From Rhizobium grahamii CCGE 502 (GTDB lineage: Bacteria; Pseudomonadota; Alphaproteobacteria; Rhizobiales; Rhizobiaceae): 64,000 nt of DNA. The stretch covers positions 62,001-126,000 of the forward strand of contig NZ_AEYE02000001.1 in NCBI RefSeq assembly GCF_000298315.2, given 5' to 3'. Within the stretch, counting starts at the first letter, position 1. Each line of letters begins with the position of its first letter. The translations under genes were made by a program, and so were the position numbers. Positions 26,138-36,859 of the stretch are shown here, in pieces. Below the pieces are notes generated by a model. That model saw only the letters and a program-made list of their open reading frames with translations, was not told where the DNA came from and ran no database searches.

Positions 26138-27595
26138 ATGCGACATTTCCTTTTCAGCCTAATGCTCGCAACCATGGCCGTACTGTTCGGTCAGGTTGGT
26201 ACGTTCGCGCAAACGAAGATCGAAATCGGCAAGATCATGCCGAAGCCGACCACAGGCGATCTCGATGCGATGACCAAGATACGGCTCATCCGGATCCTGG
26301 TCCCATATAGCAAGACTATCTACTTCATCGACAGGGGCCGTCAGTACGGAACGGCGGTGGAGTTCGGGACAGCCCTCGAGGCGGAGCTGAACAAGGGTAA
26401 GAAGAAAGAGATCGAGCGTATTCGCATCGCCTTCATCCCGACCAGCCGGGACCGGCTGATCCCCGCGCTCAAGGAAGGGTCTGGCGATATCGTCATGGCC
26501 AATCTGACGGTGACACCGGCACGCCTGCAGGACGTCGATTTCAGTGCGCCGGTCTACAACGATGCAAGCGAGGTGCTGGTCTCCGGGCCATCGGCGGAAC
26601 CGATTGCGAGCGTCGATGACCTTGCCGGCAAGGAAATCCGCGTCCGCCAGAGCAGCAGCTACTATGAGCATCTTCTGTCACTCAATGAACAATTCAAGAA
26701 GGACGGAAAGCCCGAGATCCAGGTCAAGCCCATCGATGAGAACCTCGAGGACGAGGATCTGATGGAAATGGTCAACGCGGGACTCCTTCCCTGGACGGTT
26801 GTTGACCAATACAAGGCCGACATATGGTCGAAGGTGTTCACGGATCTAAAGGTGCATGCCGATATCGCCGTGTCAGCGCATGGACAGATCGCCTGGGCGA
26901 TCCGCAAGGACAGTCCGCAGTTGAAGGCTGTCCTCGACAAGTTCGTCGAGCAGCACAAGGTCGGCACGACATTCGGGAACATGCTGCGCAATCGCTATTT
27001 CAAGAGCGATACCATGCTGCGGCGGGCCTATTCGCCGGCCGACGTCGATCGCTTCAAGGCGCTAGTCGAGATATTCCGCAGGCATGCGAGCACATATTCG
27101 TTCGATTATCTCATGCTGATGGCGCAGGGCTATCAAGAGTCGCAGCTCGATCAATCGCGGCATAGCACGAGAGGTGCGGTCGGCGTGATGCAACTGCTGC
27201 CGGCCACGGCGTCCGGCAAGGAGATCGGCATCACAGGCATTGCGAAAAGCGAGGACAAGAACGTCGAGGCCGGCGCCAAGTACCTTCGTTATCTGGTTCA
27301 GGTATATATCAATGATCCCGGCATATCAGCCCGTGACCAGCAGTTGATGGCGTTCGCCGCCTACAATGCAGGCCCGGGGAATCTCCGGAAATTTCGTGCC
27401 AAGGCGAAGGATATGCGGCTCAACCCTGACGTCTGGTTCGGAAACGTCGAAAACGCCGCTGCGGCCATCGTCGGGCGCGAAACGGTCCAGTACGTCAGCA
27501 ATATATTCAAGTACTATGTCGCCTACAGCCTGCTGACGGAACGGGTCGAAGCGCAACGCGCTTCGATGACGGTAACGACACCAGTGAAAAACTAG
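26138..27595 (+). CDS. MltF-like secreted lytic transglycosylase with amino-acid-binding domain
   Basis: This 485-residue periplasmic protein has a signal peptide (to about FAQ, residue 24). A family 3 solute-binding domain (about 45-290) precedes a C-terminal SLT lytic transglycosylase domain (about 315-460). The catalytic glutamate is E334 in GYQESQLDQS, followed by the conserved GAVGVMQLLPATA and the AYNAGPGN motif. MltF-type enzymes cleave murein glycan strands and are regulated by peptide or amino acid ligands at the binding domain. It lies 147 bases after the last hyp gene behind a possible terminator, so it is probably an independent gene; a metabolic link is only suggestive. Confidence 0.9.
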   Translation: MRHFLFSLMLATMAVLFGQVGTFAQTKIEIGKIMPKPTTGDLDAMTKIRLIRILVPYSKTIYFIDRGRQYGTAVEFGTALEAELNKGKKKEIERIRIAFIPTSRDRLIPALKEGSGDIVMANLTVTPARLQDVDFSAPVYNDASEVLVSGPSAEPIASVDDLAGKEIRVRQSSSYYEHLLSLNEQFKKDGKPEIQVKPIDENLEDEDLMEMVNAGLLPWTVVDQYKADIWSKVFTDLKVHADIAVSAHGQIAWAIRKDSPQLKAVLDKFVEQHKVGTTFGNMLRNRYFKSDTMLRRAYSPADVDRFKALVEIFRRHASTYSFDYLMLMAQGYQESQLDQSRHSTRGAVGVMQLLPATASGKEIGITGIAKSEDKNVEAGAKYLRYLVQVYINDPGISARDQQLMAFAAYNAGPGNLRKFRAKAKDMRLNPDVWFGNVENAAAAIVGRETVQYVSNIFKYYVAYSLLTERVEAQRASMTVTTPVKN

Positions 27596-27632
27596 CAGAC
27601 TGTGCACCTCGTACGCCGGATAAAGAACAAAG

Positions 27633-27656
27633 GGGCCCGCGCGATGGCGGGCCCTT
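27633..27656. terminator. Bidirectional terminator between the mltF-like gene and oppF
   Basis: GGGCCCGC (27633-27640) pairs with GCGGGCCC (27647-27654) around GCGATG, flanked by A/T-containing ends, in the gap between convergent genes. Confidence 0.7.
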
Positions 27657-27677
27657 GGCGTGTGTGTTAATGCCCTG

Positions 27678-28653
<976 letters not shown>

Positions 28654-28661
<8 letters not shown>

Positions 28662-29661
28662 GGCTCAGAACCTCCTCACGGCGCGGGAAAGGATGGAAGC
28701 AGGCCGCGGAATGGCCCTTCGCCAACATCTCAAGTTTCGGCGACGCGTCGATACAATCGTTCTGGACCATGGGACAGCGCGGCGAGAAGCTGCAGCCCTT
28801 CGGCAGGTGCTGCAGATTGGGTGGACGGCCGGGAATGACGGCGAGCTGATCGACGTCCTGGTCTGGCCGCGGGATAGAAGCATGCAGCGCAGCCGTATAG
28901 GGATGCGCCGGCACCTCGAAGAGTTCGTCGACCGGCGCTTCCTCGACAATCCGCCCGGCATACATGACGGCAACGCGATCCGCGAGGCCGGCGACAACGC
29001 CCAGATCATGAGTGATCATGACAAGCGCCGTGTTCATTTCCGCCGTCAGGTCGTTGAAGAGATCGAGGATTTGGGCCTGGATCGTAACGTCGAGTGCGGT
29101 CGTCGGCTCGTCGGCGATGAGCAGCTTCGGTTTCGTCAGCAGTGCCATCGCAATGACGATGCGTTGGCGCATGCCGCCCGACAGTTCGTGTGGGTAGAGG
29201 TTGAAGCGCCGCGTTGGGTCGGGGATGCCGACCCGCTTCAGCATATCGAGCGCCTCGTTGGATGCGGCGCGCGCGGTGAAGCCCCGGTGAACCTCAAGCT
29301 GCTCTGTCAATTGCCGGGAAATCCGCAGCGACGGATTGAGCGCGGTCATCGGGTCCTGGAATACCATGGCCATGTCCTTGCCGCGGACATGATCGAGTTC
29401 CCGCGGCTTTAGCGCCAAGACGTCCTTGCCTTCCAGCAGTGCCTGGCCACTGGTGCGGCCGTTTTTGGCGAGCAGCCCCATGACGCCGAGGAAGGTCTGG
29501 CTCTTCCCCGATCCGGACTCGCCGACGATCGCGACACGTTCGCCGCGCCGGATCGAAAGGTTCAGGTTGGAAACGGCCTTCACCTCGCCATCCGGCGTCG
29601 CAAAGGTGATCGAATAGTCTCGTAGTTCGAGAAGCGTATCTTTTTTTGTTTCTTGTTGCAT
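28654..29661 (-). CDS. oppD: Oligopeptide ABC transporter ATPase OppD
   Basis: The 335-residue partner ATPase has Walker [10 protein letters not shown], signature [15 protein letters not shown] and Walker [13 protein letters not shown], with the Cys-containing C-terminal Opp/Dpp motif GCSFSPRC. Gln follows the Walker A serine where Thr is more common; this is a frequent OppD variation. Its ATG (29661) directly adjoins the oppC stop. Confidence 0.93.
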
Positions 29662-30579
29662 CTATCGATCCTTCGGGTCGAACGCATCGCGCAGACCGTC
29701 GCCGATGAAAAGCAGGCTCATCAGCAGGGCGACGAGGAAGCAGGCCGGGAAGACCAACAGCCACGGCATGCTTTCCATGGCGTCGGTGCCTTCCGCAATC
29801 AGCGTGCCGAGCGATGTCAACGGTTCCTGAACACCGAAACCAAGATAGGACAGGAAGCTCTCCGTAGCGATGATTTCTGGGATCGTCAGCGCCGCAAAGA
29901 TCACCACCGGCCCGACAAGGTTCGGGATGATGTGCTTGAGGATGATTTTGAAAGGCTTCTGGCCGGATGCCCGGGCCGCCTCGATGAACTCGCGGTGCTT
30001 GATCGACAGTGTCTGTCCGCGCACGATTCGGGCCATCGTCAGCCATTCCAGCGCACCGATTGCTGCAAACAGCAGGTAGACGTTGCGGCCAAACACGACC
30101 ATCAGCAGGATGACGAAAAGGATGTAAGGCAGCGCATACATGATATCGACAAAGCGCATCATGATCGCGTCGAGCCTGCCGCCGATATAGCCGGAAATCG
30201 CGCCGTACAGCACCCCGATCACCACCGAAACGATGGTGGCGGTCGCCGCAACGGCGAGCGAAACACGGGTGCCGTAAAGCACGCGGGCCAGCAGGTCGCG
30301 GCCGTTCGGGTCGGTTCCGAAATAGTGGCCGCTTTCCATATCAGGCGGCATCCGGAACGCCGCCCAATCCGGCTCCTCATAGTCGAACGGAATGAGGTAT
30401 GGCCCAAGAAATGCTGCCAGGATGAGAAGCAGCAGCACAACGATGGCAACGACGGCCGCCTTGTTGCGGGAAAGACGACGCAGGGCATCGCCGGTAAGAG
30501 AGCGGCTCTTGTGCGAGAGCCCTTCGGCCTCGAGAAGTTCGGCCGCAAGCAGCTCTCTTTTTGCGGGATTGAGGATCAT
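29662..30579 (-). CDS. oppC: Oligopeptide ABC transporter permease OppC
   Basis: This inner-membrane permease (305 residues) has an N-terminal cytoplasmic tail, a first helix (AAVVAIVVLLLLILAAFLG), a periplasmic segment with FGTDPNGRDLLARVL, and the inner-membrane EAA loop EAARASGQKPFKIILKHI. Start 30579 was chosen because the ATG overlaps the oppB stop codon (ATGA); the frame is open to 30606. It forms the translocation channel with OppB. Confidence 0.92.
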   Translation of the reverse strand: MILNPAKRELLAAELLEAEGLSHKSRSLTGDALRRLSRNKAAVVAIVVLLLLILAAFLGPYLIPFDYEEPDWAAFRMPPDMESGHYFGTDPNGRDLLARVLYGTRVSLAVAATATIVSVVIGVLYGAISGYIGGRLDAIMMRFVDIMYALPYILFVILLMVVFGRNVYLLFAAIGALEWLTMARIVRGQTLSIKHREFIEAARASGQKPFKIILKHIIPNLVGPVVIFAALTIPEIIATESFLSYLGFGVQEPLTSLGTLIAEGTDAMESMPWLLVFPACFLVALLMSLLFIGDGLRDAFDPKDR

Positions 30580-31499
30580 CGGTTTCTCACTTTCGGATCG
30601 AGCCACGCATAGGCGATGTCGACGAGAAGGTTAAGGATGACGATCAGCACCATGTAGAAGATGACCGTGCCGAGGACCATGCCGTAGTCGCGGTTCAGCG
30701 CTGCGTTGACGAAGTAGCGGCCGATGCCGGGCAATCCGAAGATGCTCTCGACAACGAGCGAGCCGGTGAGAAGGTAGCTGGCCGCCGGTCCGAGATAGGA
30801 AACAACCGGCATCATGGCAGGCTTCAGAGCGTGGCGCATGACGGTCAGCCGCGGGCCGATGCCCTTGGCCTTTGCCGTGCGGATGTAGTTCTGGTTCATC
30901 ACTTCGATCATCGAGCCGCGGGTCATGCGCGAGATACGGCCCGCATGCGGCAATGCCAACACAACGATCGGGATGACGAGATATTTGAACGAGCCGTCAC
31001 CCCATCCGCCGACAGGCAACCAGCCGAGGTGGATGCCGAGAATCAGCTGCAGGATGGGAGCAATCAGAAAGTTTGGAAGAACCAGGCCAACGAGAATAAG
31101 CAGGCCGAGGACGTAGTCAGGCGCCTTATTCTGATAAAGCGCCCCAAGACAGCCGACTGTTACGCCGATGAGGATGGCAAGGATGAAGGCGAGGCCGCCA
31201 ATGGTAAAGGTATAGGGTAGGCCAATCATGATCTGCTGGGCAACGCTGAAGTCTTCGTTGGCGAAGGAGGGACCAAGATCGCCCTTCAGGACGTCGAAGA
31301 CGTAGATCAGATACTGTTCGATCAGCGGCTTATCGAGATTGTAGTGGGCCGCGAGGTTCTTGAGGATTACCGGCGGCAATGGCCGTTCGCCATCGAAGGG
31401 GCCGCCGGGAGCAAGGCGCAAGACAAAAAAGCTGAGTGTCACGGCGATCCACATTACGGGGATCGTCGACAGCAGGCGACGGAGTGCATATTTGATCAT
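30576..31499 (-). CDS. oppB: Oligopeptide ABC transporter permease OppB
   Basis: This 307-residue permease starts with a helix (LLSTIPVMWIAVTLSFFVLR) followed by the OppB/DppB signature APGGPFDGERPLPP. It carries about six helices and the EAA loop (RTAKAKGIGPRLTVMRHALK). The gene follows the oppA hairpin, and its last bases overlap oppC. In this operon the order is oppA-B-C-D-F. Confidence 0.92.
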   Translation of the reverse strand: MIKYALRRLLSTIPVMWIAVTLSFFVLRLAPGGPFDGERPLPPVILKNLAAHYNLDKPLIEQYLIYVFDVLKGDLGPSFANEDFSVAQQIMIGLPYTFTIGGLAFILAILIGVTVGCLGALYQNKAPDYVLGLLILVGLVLPNFLIAPILQLILGIHLGWLPVGGWGDGSFKYLVIPIVVLALPHAGRISRMTRGSMIEVMNQNYIRTAKAKGIGPRLTVMRHALKPAMMPVVSYLGPAASYLLTGSLVVESIFGLPGIGRYFVNAALNRDYGMVLGTVIFYMVLIVILNLLVDIAYAWLDPKVRNR

Positions 31500-31510
31500 G
31501 GTCGTGGATC

Positions 31511-31539
31511 GGCCCTTCCCACGCTAGGCGGGAAGGGCC
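31511..31539 (-). promoter_or_regulatory. Intra-operon hairpin between oppA and oppB
   Basis: GGCCCTTCCC (31511-31520) pairs with GGGAAGGGCC (31530-31539), a perfect 10-bp stem without a T-run. Its position after the binding-protein gene mirrors the hypM-hypN hairpin and should raise oppA mRNA relative to the permease message. Confidence 0.7.
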
Positions 31540-31547
31540 AGTGTTCC

Positions 31548-33128
31548 TTATTCTTTGACCGACAGCCAGCGCGTGCGATGGATGTCCTGAATATTGTCTT
31601 CGAAGCCCTGGACCTTCGGCGAAACAACGTTCTTGGAGACATAGTAGTACAGCGGAATAGCGGCGCTATCGTCGAGCGCGAGCTGTTCAGCTTGCTTGAA
31701 GATTTCCGCACGCTTCTTCAGGTCGGTCTGTGCGTTCGCTTCCTTGACGAGCTTGTCGTAGTCGGCATTGCTCCAGCGGCCATAGTTCATCGAAACGCCG
31801 GAAGCGAGCAGACCGAGGAAGTTGTCCGGATCGTTATAGTCAGCGATCCAGCCGGCACGGCCGATTTCCACCTGACCATGCTGCATTTCGTCGTAATGCA
31901 CTTTGGTTTCGGTGTTGTAGAGCTCGATCTGGACGCCGAGCGGCTTCCACATCGAGGCGATTGCGACAGCCACGCGCTTGTGGTTGTCATTGGTGTTGTA
32001 GCGGAGCTGCGCCTTCAGCGGATGGTCGGGCCCGAAGCCTGCTTCCTTGAGCAGCTTCTTCGCTTCTTCGACCTTGTCCTTGTAAGGCATGTCCTTCCAG
32101 CTCACATAGGCGGGCTCGCCGTAGTTGGCAGTGCCCGGCGGAACCCAGGAATAGGCCGGCAGTTCGCCGGTGCCGAGGATCTTCGGGCCGATGACTTCAC
32201 GGTTGACGGCCATCGATAGAGCCTGGCGGACGCGCTTGTCATCGAACGGTGGCTTCGTCGCGTTGAGGACGTAGTAGTAGCTGGCCAGGAACGGCGTGAC
32301 GTGCGCCTGACCCGGCAGGTTCTTCTTCATCCACTCATACTGGTCGGTCGGGAAGTCGGTCATGATATCGAACTCGCCAGCGCGGTAGCGCTTCAGAGCC
32401 GCTTCCTGGTCTTCGAGCGTGAAGAACTTGACCCCGTCGATCTTCAGGTCCTTCTCGCCGTAGTACTGATCGTTCTTGACGGTCGTAACTGATGCGCCCG
32501 GGATCCATTCGGTCGGCTTGTACGGGCCGTTGGTGACGATGTTGCCGATCTTTACCCAGTCGGTGCCCTTCGCCTCGACCACGTGCTTCGGCAGCGGATA
32601 GGCGGTGTAGTGCATCAGCGAGTTGATGAAGTAGGGAGTCGGGTTTTCAAGCGTGATCTCGAGCGTCTTGTCGTCGATCGCCTTGACGCCGAGCTGGCTG
32701 AAATCGGTGATTTCGCCCTTATTGATCTTTTCCGCGTTCTTGATGGTGAACTGCAGGTAGGCGTATTCGGCGGCGCTCTTCGGATCAACCAGACGCTGGA
32801 AGGCAAAAACGAAGTCGCCTGCCGTTACCGGCTGTCCATCCGACCACTTGATACCGTCACGAAGCTTGAACGTATAGACCTTGCCGTCCTCCGAAACCTT
32901 CCAGCTTTCGGCCTGCCCAGGGATCGGATCGTCCTTCGGGTCTTCCGTTACCAGACCCTCGAAGATGTCGCCTGCAATGCGGTTCTCATAGTCGCTCGAC
33001 AGCTTCTGAGGGTCGAGGGACTGCGGGTCGCCACCATTGTGGATGTTGAGAGTCGCCGCGTGGGCCGATACGGCCAGCAGCGAGCCAAACACTGCTGAAG
33101 CCAAGAATTTTTTCGTAAGGAAGTTCAT
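31548..33128 (-). CDS. oppA: Peptide ABC transporter periplasmic binding protein OppA
   Basis: This 526-residue family 5 solute-binding protein has a signal peptide (MNFLTKKFLASAVFGSLLAV, cleaved after AHA). The mature N-terminus LNIHNGGDPQSLDPQKLSSD and the segment LRDGIKWSDGQPVTAGDFVF are family hallmarks. It lacks a lipobox and is therefore soluble in the periplasm. It captures oligopeptides for OppBCDF. Similarity to the E. coli OppA/MppA group suggests short peptides, possibly including murein tripeptide; this is not provable from sequence. Confidence 0.93.
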   Translation of the reverse strand: MNFLTKKFLASAVFGSLLAVSAHAATLNIHNGGDPQSLDPQKLSSDYENRIAGDIFEGLVTEDPKDDPIPGQAESWKVSEDGKVYTFKLRDGIKWSDGQPVTAGDFVFAFQRLVDPKSAAEYAYLQFTIKNAEKINKGEITDFSQLGVKAIDDKTLEITLENPTPYFINSLMHYTAYPLPKHVVEAKGTDWVKIGNIVTNGPYKPTEWIPGASVTTVKNDQYYGEKDLKIDGVKFFTLEDQEAALKRYRAGEFDIMTDFPTDQYEWMKKNLPGQAHVTPFLASYYYVLNATKPPFDDKRVRQALSMAVNREVIGPKILGTGELPAYSWVPPGTANYGEPAYVSWKDMPYKDKVEEAKKLLKEAGFGPDHPLKAQLRYNTNDNHKRVAVAIASMWKPLGVQIELYNTETKVHYDEMQHGQVEIGRAGWIADYNDPDNFLGLLASGVSMNYGRWSNADYDKLVKEANAQTDLKKRAEIFKQAEQLALDDSAAIPLYYYVSKNVVSPKVQGFEDNIQDIHRTRWLSVKE

Positions 33129-33752
33129 ATGGGGGCCACCTTTCTAGGCTTAGCGCCTTTTATTAGTCGTTTGTTCCCGTGACCAGTTACGTCTAGGTCA
33201 ACGCGCAACCTATCGTAAAGGTCTGACGTTGCAAGCCCCCAAATGAAATGACGAGCGACGCCTCCTGCGACCATGATTTTGGCGCCGTAGTCCTTCAGCC
33301 GGCTACAGAAAGGGCGATATTCATCCGCTCGGGTCGCATTAGGTTCAGATGGCCGTGCTCCGTCAAATCAATCAGTGGTTGAATAAGTTGACGCTAGCCG
33401 GCCCAACATTCTCCGCTTTTGCAGAGAATTGCGCTGATAATTCAAGGGAAAATGCGTCCCTCTAACGTCTGTTTGCGACATGCCGTCGCCATTGATTTGA
33501 AATGTAGCGTTGTCCGAGGAGGTGCGGCGAAAGGCTATGCTGGAACATGCAAAGTGACTTTCGGAGGCGAAAAAAGAGAAACGGCGCAAACATGCCGCCG
33601 GCACCACTGTCGGCCTAGAGGCGCGTTGCGCCGATGATATCCACACTTGACGAGGTTCCGCAATCTCGCGGACCTCAAAGCCCTGCGCGCAGGCCCATGA
33701 CACCAAAGGACAAAGCGGTGCGCCGTTCGGGCACCGCTTTGCGCGCCGAAGG
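33129..33752. other. Intergenic region upstream of oppA
   Basis: This 624-base gap between oppA and the sugar methyltransferase gene (both minus strand) holds the opp promoter and, at its right end, a terminator (33711-33741). Short open frames exist on both strands, but none has a convincing ribosome site with a recognisable product. I see no RNA family or repeat. Confidence 0.6.
33711..33741 (-). terminator. Terminator of the branched-sugar cluster
   Basis: CAAAGCGGTGC (33711-33721) pairs with GCACCGCTTTG (33731-33741), an 11-bp perfect stem with a 9-base loop, located just downstream of the last gene of the minus-strand sugar cluster. The tail is TCCTTTGG rather than a pure T-run. Confidence 0.7.
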
Positions 33753-34982
33753 TCAAAGCATCCGCAGCGTCGGGATCGCGACGACGAAGCGTCCACTCCA
33801 CGCCCGAATATGGTCGTTCGCCTTGACGATCTCCTCCGTCAGGTTCCAGGGCAAGATGACGACATAGTCCGGCTTTGCACTTTCGATATGGCTCGGCGCA
33901 TGCACCGGAATATGGCTCCCCGGCAGCAGCTTGCCCTGCTTGATGTCGCTGCGGTCGACCACGAAGGCGATGTCGTCGGCGGTGACGCCGCAGACGTTGA
34001 GAAAGGTGTTGCCCTTGGCTGCGGCGCCATAGGCGGCGACCGTCTTCCCCTCGGCCTTGGCGCGAGCAAGGAAGGCCTTAAACTCCTGGCACACGCCTTC
34101 GATCCGCGTTCCGAACCGCTCATACGTCGCCAGCTGCTTGAGACCGAACGCCTCTTCCTTTTTCCGGAGGGCGACAAGTCTGTCCGTCACAGCGCGTGTG
34201 CCCTCTGCCTTCTGTGCGAACACCCGCAGTGATCCGCCGTGCGTCGAAATTTCTTCGACATCGAAGACCTTCAGCCCGCAAGCACCGAAAATGCGCTCGA
34301 CCGCGAGCAGCGACATGTAGGAGTAGTGCTCGTGGTAGATCGTATCGAACTGGATTCCATCGATCATCGTCAGAAGATGCGGGAATTCGAAGGTCGAGAC
34401 GCCGTCCGGCTTCAACAGGATGGCGAAGCCGCTGACGAAGTCAGCGATGTCAGGTACGTGCGCCAGGACATTGTTGGCGGCCGTCACGTCGGCACGTACG
34501 CCGCTCTCAATCAACGCCGTGGCGGTCTCCTTGCCGAAGAAGGCAACCTTGGTCGGTACGCCCCGGCTCTCGGCAATCTTTGCGGCATTCGCGGCCGGCT
34601 CCACCCCGAGCACGGCGATGCCCTTGGCGGCGAAGTATTGCAGAAGATAACCGTCATTCGAGGCGACCTCGACCACTGTCGAATCCGCCGAGAGCCCGAA
34701 GCGCTCGGTCACCATCTCGGCATAACGCCTGGCATGCTCAAGCCAGCTCGTCGAGAACGAAGAGAGGTAGGCGTAGTCGGCATTGAAAATTTCGTCAGCC
34801 GGCACGTTCTCGGTTGTCTGGACCAGAAAGCACTCCGAGCAAACCATGACCTTCAGTGGGAAGGAGCGCTCCTTCGCAATCGCGGCCGCGTCGGGCAGAA
34901 AAGAGTTGGACCACGGTGTCGATCCAAGATCCGCGACAACGGTCGTCAGCGGCGCTGAGCAAAAACGGCATTGGTGAGACAT
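33753..34982 (-). CDS. NDP-sugar C-methyltransferase (TylC3/CloU type, zinc-binding)
   Basis: This 408-residue SAM-dependent methyltransferase has the three-part layout of sugar 3-C-methyltransferases. It has an N-terminal zinc module with C5, C8, C48 and C51 (CRFC, CSEC) and a Rossmann SAM domain (about 95-200, motif VVEVASNDGYLL). The C-terminal nucleotide-sugar-binding domain contains AAYGAAAKGNTFLN. The active-site-like segment YHEHYSYMS resembles the catalytic His/Tyr region of TcaB9. ATG 34982 lies 4 bases after the rfbG stop. With rfbF and rfbG upstream, the likely substrate is a CDP-4-keto-6-deoxyhexose. Confidence 0.88.
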   Translation of the reverse strand: MSHQCRFCSAPLTTVVADLGSTPWSNSFLPDAAAIAKERSFPLKVMVCSECFLVQTTENVPADEIFNADYAYLSSFSTSWLEHARRYAEMVTERFGLSADSTVVEVASNDGYLLQYFAAKGIAVLGVEPAANAAKIAESRGVPTKVAFFGKETATALIESGVRADVTAANNVLAHVPDIADFVSGFAILLKPDGVSTFEFPHLLTMIDGIQFDTIYHEHYSYMSLLAVERIFGACGLKVFDVEEISTHGGSLRVFAQKAEGTRAVTDRLVALRKKEEAFGLKQLATYERFGTRIEGVCQEFKAFLARAKAEGKTVAAYGAAAKGNTFLNVCGVTADDIAFVVDRSDIKQGKLLPGSHIPVHAPSHIESAKPDYVVILPWNLTEEIVKANDHIRAWSGRFVVAIPTLRML

Positions 34983-34986
34983 GTGG

Positions 34987-36057
34987 TTAAGCGCCTTTCG
35001 TGAAAGCATCAATCTGGCCAGTGACGAGCGAGAGCGCATCTTCGCCCCGGCGCCACTGATCGTACCAGCGCGCGGCCCAGTCTATGGCGTCCGCTTGGCT
35101 CAGCCTTGCGCGCCAGGAGAGACAACGGCTCGCCTCCGCAGGATCGAGGCCAAGCGCGTGCATCTCGCGCGGCTTGTCTGCCGCTGACGTATCCTGCCAG
35201 GTTTGCCCGAGCCCCATGGCTGTCTGGACGGATGACGCCACGACACCGACGGGGATTTGCGCTTCGTCAGGCGAAGGCCCGAAATTCAGCGATTCGACCG
35301 GTACGGCCCCGCTATGCAGCGCTTCGCAGAACAGGAAATAGCCGTTCAGGCAGTCGAGGACGTGCTGCCACGGTCGCGTTGCAAGCGGGCTGCGAATATC
35401 AAGGATCTTGCCGGCAATCGCGGCGCGGACGATGTCGGGAACCAGGCGGTCCTCCGAGAAGTCGCCGCCGCCGAGCACGTTTCCGCCGCGCGCGGTGCCG
35501 ACATGCACGCCTTTCGAGCGGAAGAAGGAGTCCCTGTAGGTCGCGGTTGCAATCTCGGCCGCAGCCTTCGAGCCGGAGTAGGGGTCGTGCCCGCCAAGCC
35601 GATCGGTTTCGACGAAATGCCGTCCGCTCTCGTCGTTGCTGTAGACCTTGTCGGTCGTAATCACCAGGATGGCCTTGAGCGCCTCAAGCGAACGCGCCGC
35701 CTCCAGCAGGCGTACCGTCCCCATGACATTGACGTCGAACGTGTCGACCGGCTCAAGATAACTGCGCCGCACCAGCGGCTGCGCCGCCATATGCAGGATG
35801 ATGTCGGGATTGCAATCGTCCAGTGCTTTGGCAAGCGTCGTTCCGTCGCGGATGTCGGCGATTGTCTCGGCGGCGAGGCTGGTGCTGCCTGCAAGCTGAT
35901 GCAGCGACGGCACCGTCGCTGGCGAAAGCGCATAGCCGGTGACCTCTGCGCCCAGCCGGGAAAGCCATAGCCGCGCCCACGTTCCCTTGAAGCCGGTGTG
36001 ACCGGTGAGGAAGACACGCTTTCCCGACCAGAAGCGCTGATCCGGAAGCCTGCTCAT
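34987..36057 (-). CDS. rfbG: CDP-glucose 4,6-dehydratase RfbG
   Basis: This 356-residue short-chain dehydrogenase converts CDP-glucose to CDP-4-keto-6-deoxyglucose. The NAD-binding TGHTGFKGTW, the VITTDKVY segment and the catalytic YSGSKAAAE (YxxxK) are visible, and the TGHTGFKG variant is characteristic of RfbG. ATG 36057 overlaps the rfbF stop (ATGA), which supports this start over an upstream one at 36093. It provides the 4-keto intermediate for the neighbouring methyltransferases and reductase. Confidence 0.93.
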   Translation of the reverse strand: MSRLPDQRFWSGKRVFLTGHTGFKGTWARLWLSRLGAEVTGYALSPATVPSLHQLAGSTSLAAETIADIRDGTTLAKALDDCNPDIILHMAAQPLVRRSYLEPVDTFDVNVMGTVRLLEAARSLEALKAILVITTDKVYSNDESGRHFVETDRLGGHDPYSGSKAAAEIATATYRDSFFRSKGVHVGTARGGNVLGGGDFSEDRLVPDIVRAAIAGKILDIRSPLATRPWQHVLDCLNGYFLFCEALHSGAVPVESLNFGPSPDEAQIPVGVVASSVQTAMGLGQTWQDTSAADKPREMHALGLDPAEASRCLSWRARLSQADAIDWAARWYDQWRRGEDALSLVTGQIDAFTKGA

Positions 36058-36821
36058 GACCAGACTTTCCATGGCGCATGGCCGCTGTGCCACAGCTCTT
36101 CCAGCTGGTTCTTGTCGCGTAGCGTATCCATTGGTCGCCAGAACCCGTCATGCGGGAAGGCCATCAATTGGCCGTCGGTGGCGAGGCTTTCGAGCGGCGC
36201 GGCCTCGAACGGCGTGAGATCTCCCTCGATACGATCGAGTACGGATCGGTTGAGCACGAAAAAGCCGCCATTGATGCGCCCGTTATCGCCCGCGGGCTTT
36301 TCCGTGAAGCTCGTGACTCTTCCATCGTCGGTCAGCAGTGCGCCATACCTTCCCGGCGGCACGACGCTCGTCACCGTTGCTTCGCGTCCGTGCCTTTGAT
36401 GAAATTCCGTCAGAGCTTTGATGTCGACATCAGCCACGCCGTCGCCGTAGGTGAGGCAGAATGTATCATCGAGATAGTTCGCGACACGCTTCAGGCGCCC
36501 GCCGGTCATCGATCCCTCGCCTGTTTCGACAAGCGTCACGCGCCAGGGCTCGGCCTTGGTGGCGTGGTAGGTCGTCTCGCCGCGCTCCATGTCGAAGGTC
36601 ACGTCTGCCGAATGCAGGATGTAGTTCGCGAAGTATTCCTTGATCATGTAGCCGCGGTAGCCGAGGCAGATCACGAAATCATTGAAGCCGTAGTGGCTAT
36701 AGATCTTCATGATATGCCAGAGGATCGGACGACCTCCGATCTCGATCATCGGCTTCGGCCGCAGATGGCTCTCTTCGGAAATGCGGGTGCCGTAACCACC
36801 AGCGAGAATGACGATTTTCAT
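36054..36821 (-). CDS. rfbF: Glucose-1-phosphate cytidylyltransferase RfbF
   Basis: This 255-residue nucleotidyltransferase makes CDP-glucose from CTP and glucose 1-phosphate. It begins MKIVILAGGYGTRISEESHL followed by RPKPMIEIGGRPILWHIM, the diagnostic RfbF signature (GGxGTR ... PKPM). It precedes and overlaps rfbG and so sets the nucleotide carrier of the whole cluster as CDP. Confidence 0.95.
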   Translation of the reverse strand: MKIVILAGGYGTRISEESHLRPKPMIEIGGRPILWHIMKIYSHYGFNDFVICLGYRGYMIKEYFANYILHSADVTFDMERGETTYHATKAEPWRVTLVETGEGSMTGGRLKRVANYLDDTFCLTYGDGVADVDIKALTEFHQRHGREATVTSVVPPGRYGALLTDDGRVTSFTEKPAGDNGRINGGFFVLNRSVLDRIEGDLTPFEAAPLESLATDGQLMAFPHDGFWRPMDTLRDKNQLEELWHSGHAPWKVWS

Positions 36822-36859
36822 ATAGGGTTCCTGGCCTGAGAGCGCCGCCTCTGGGAGTT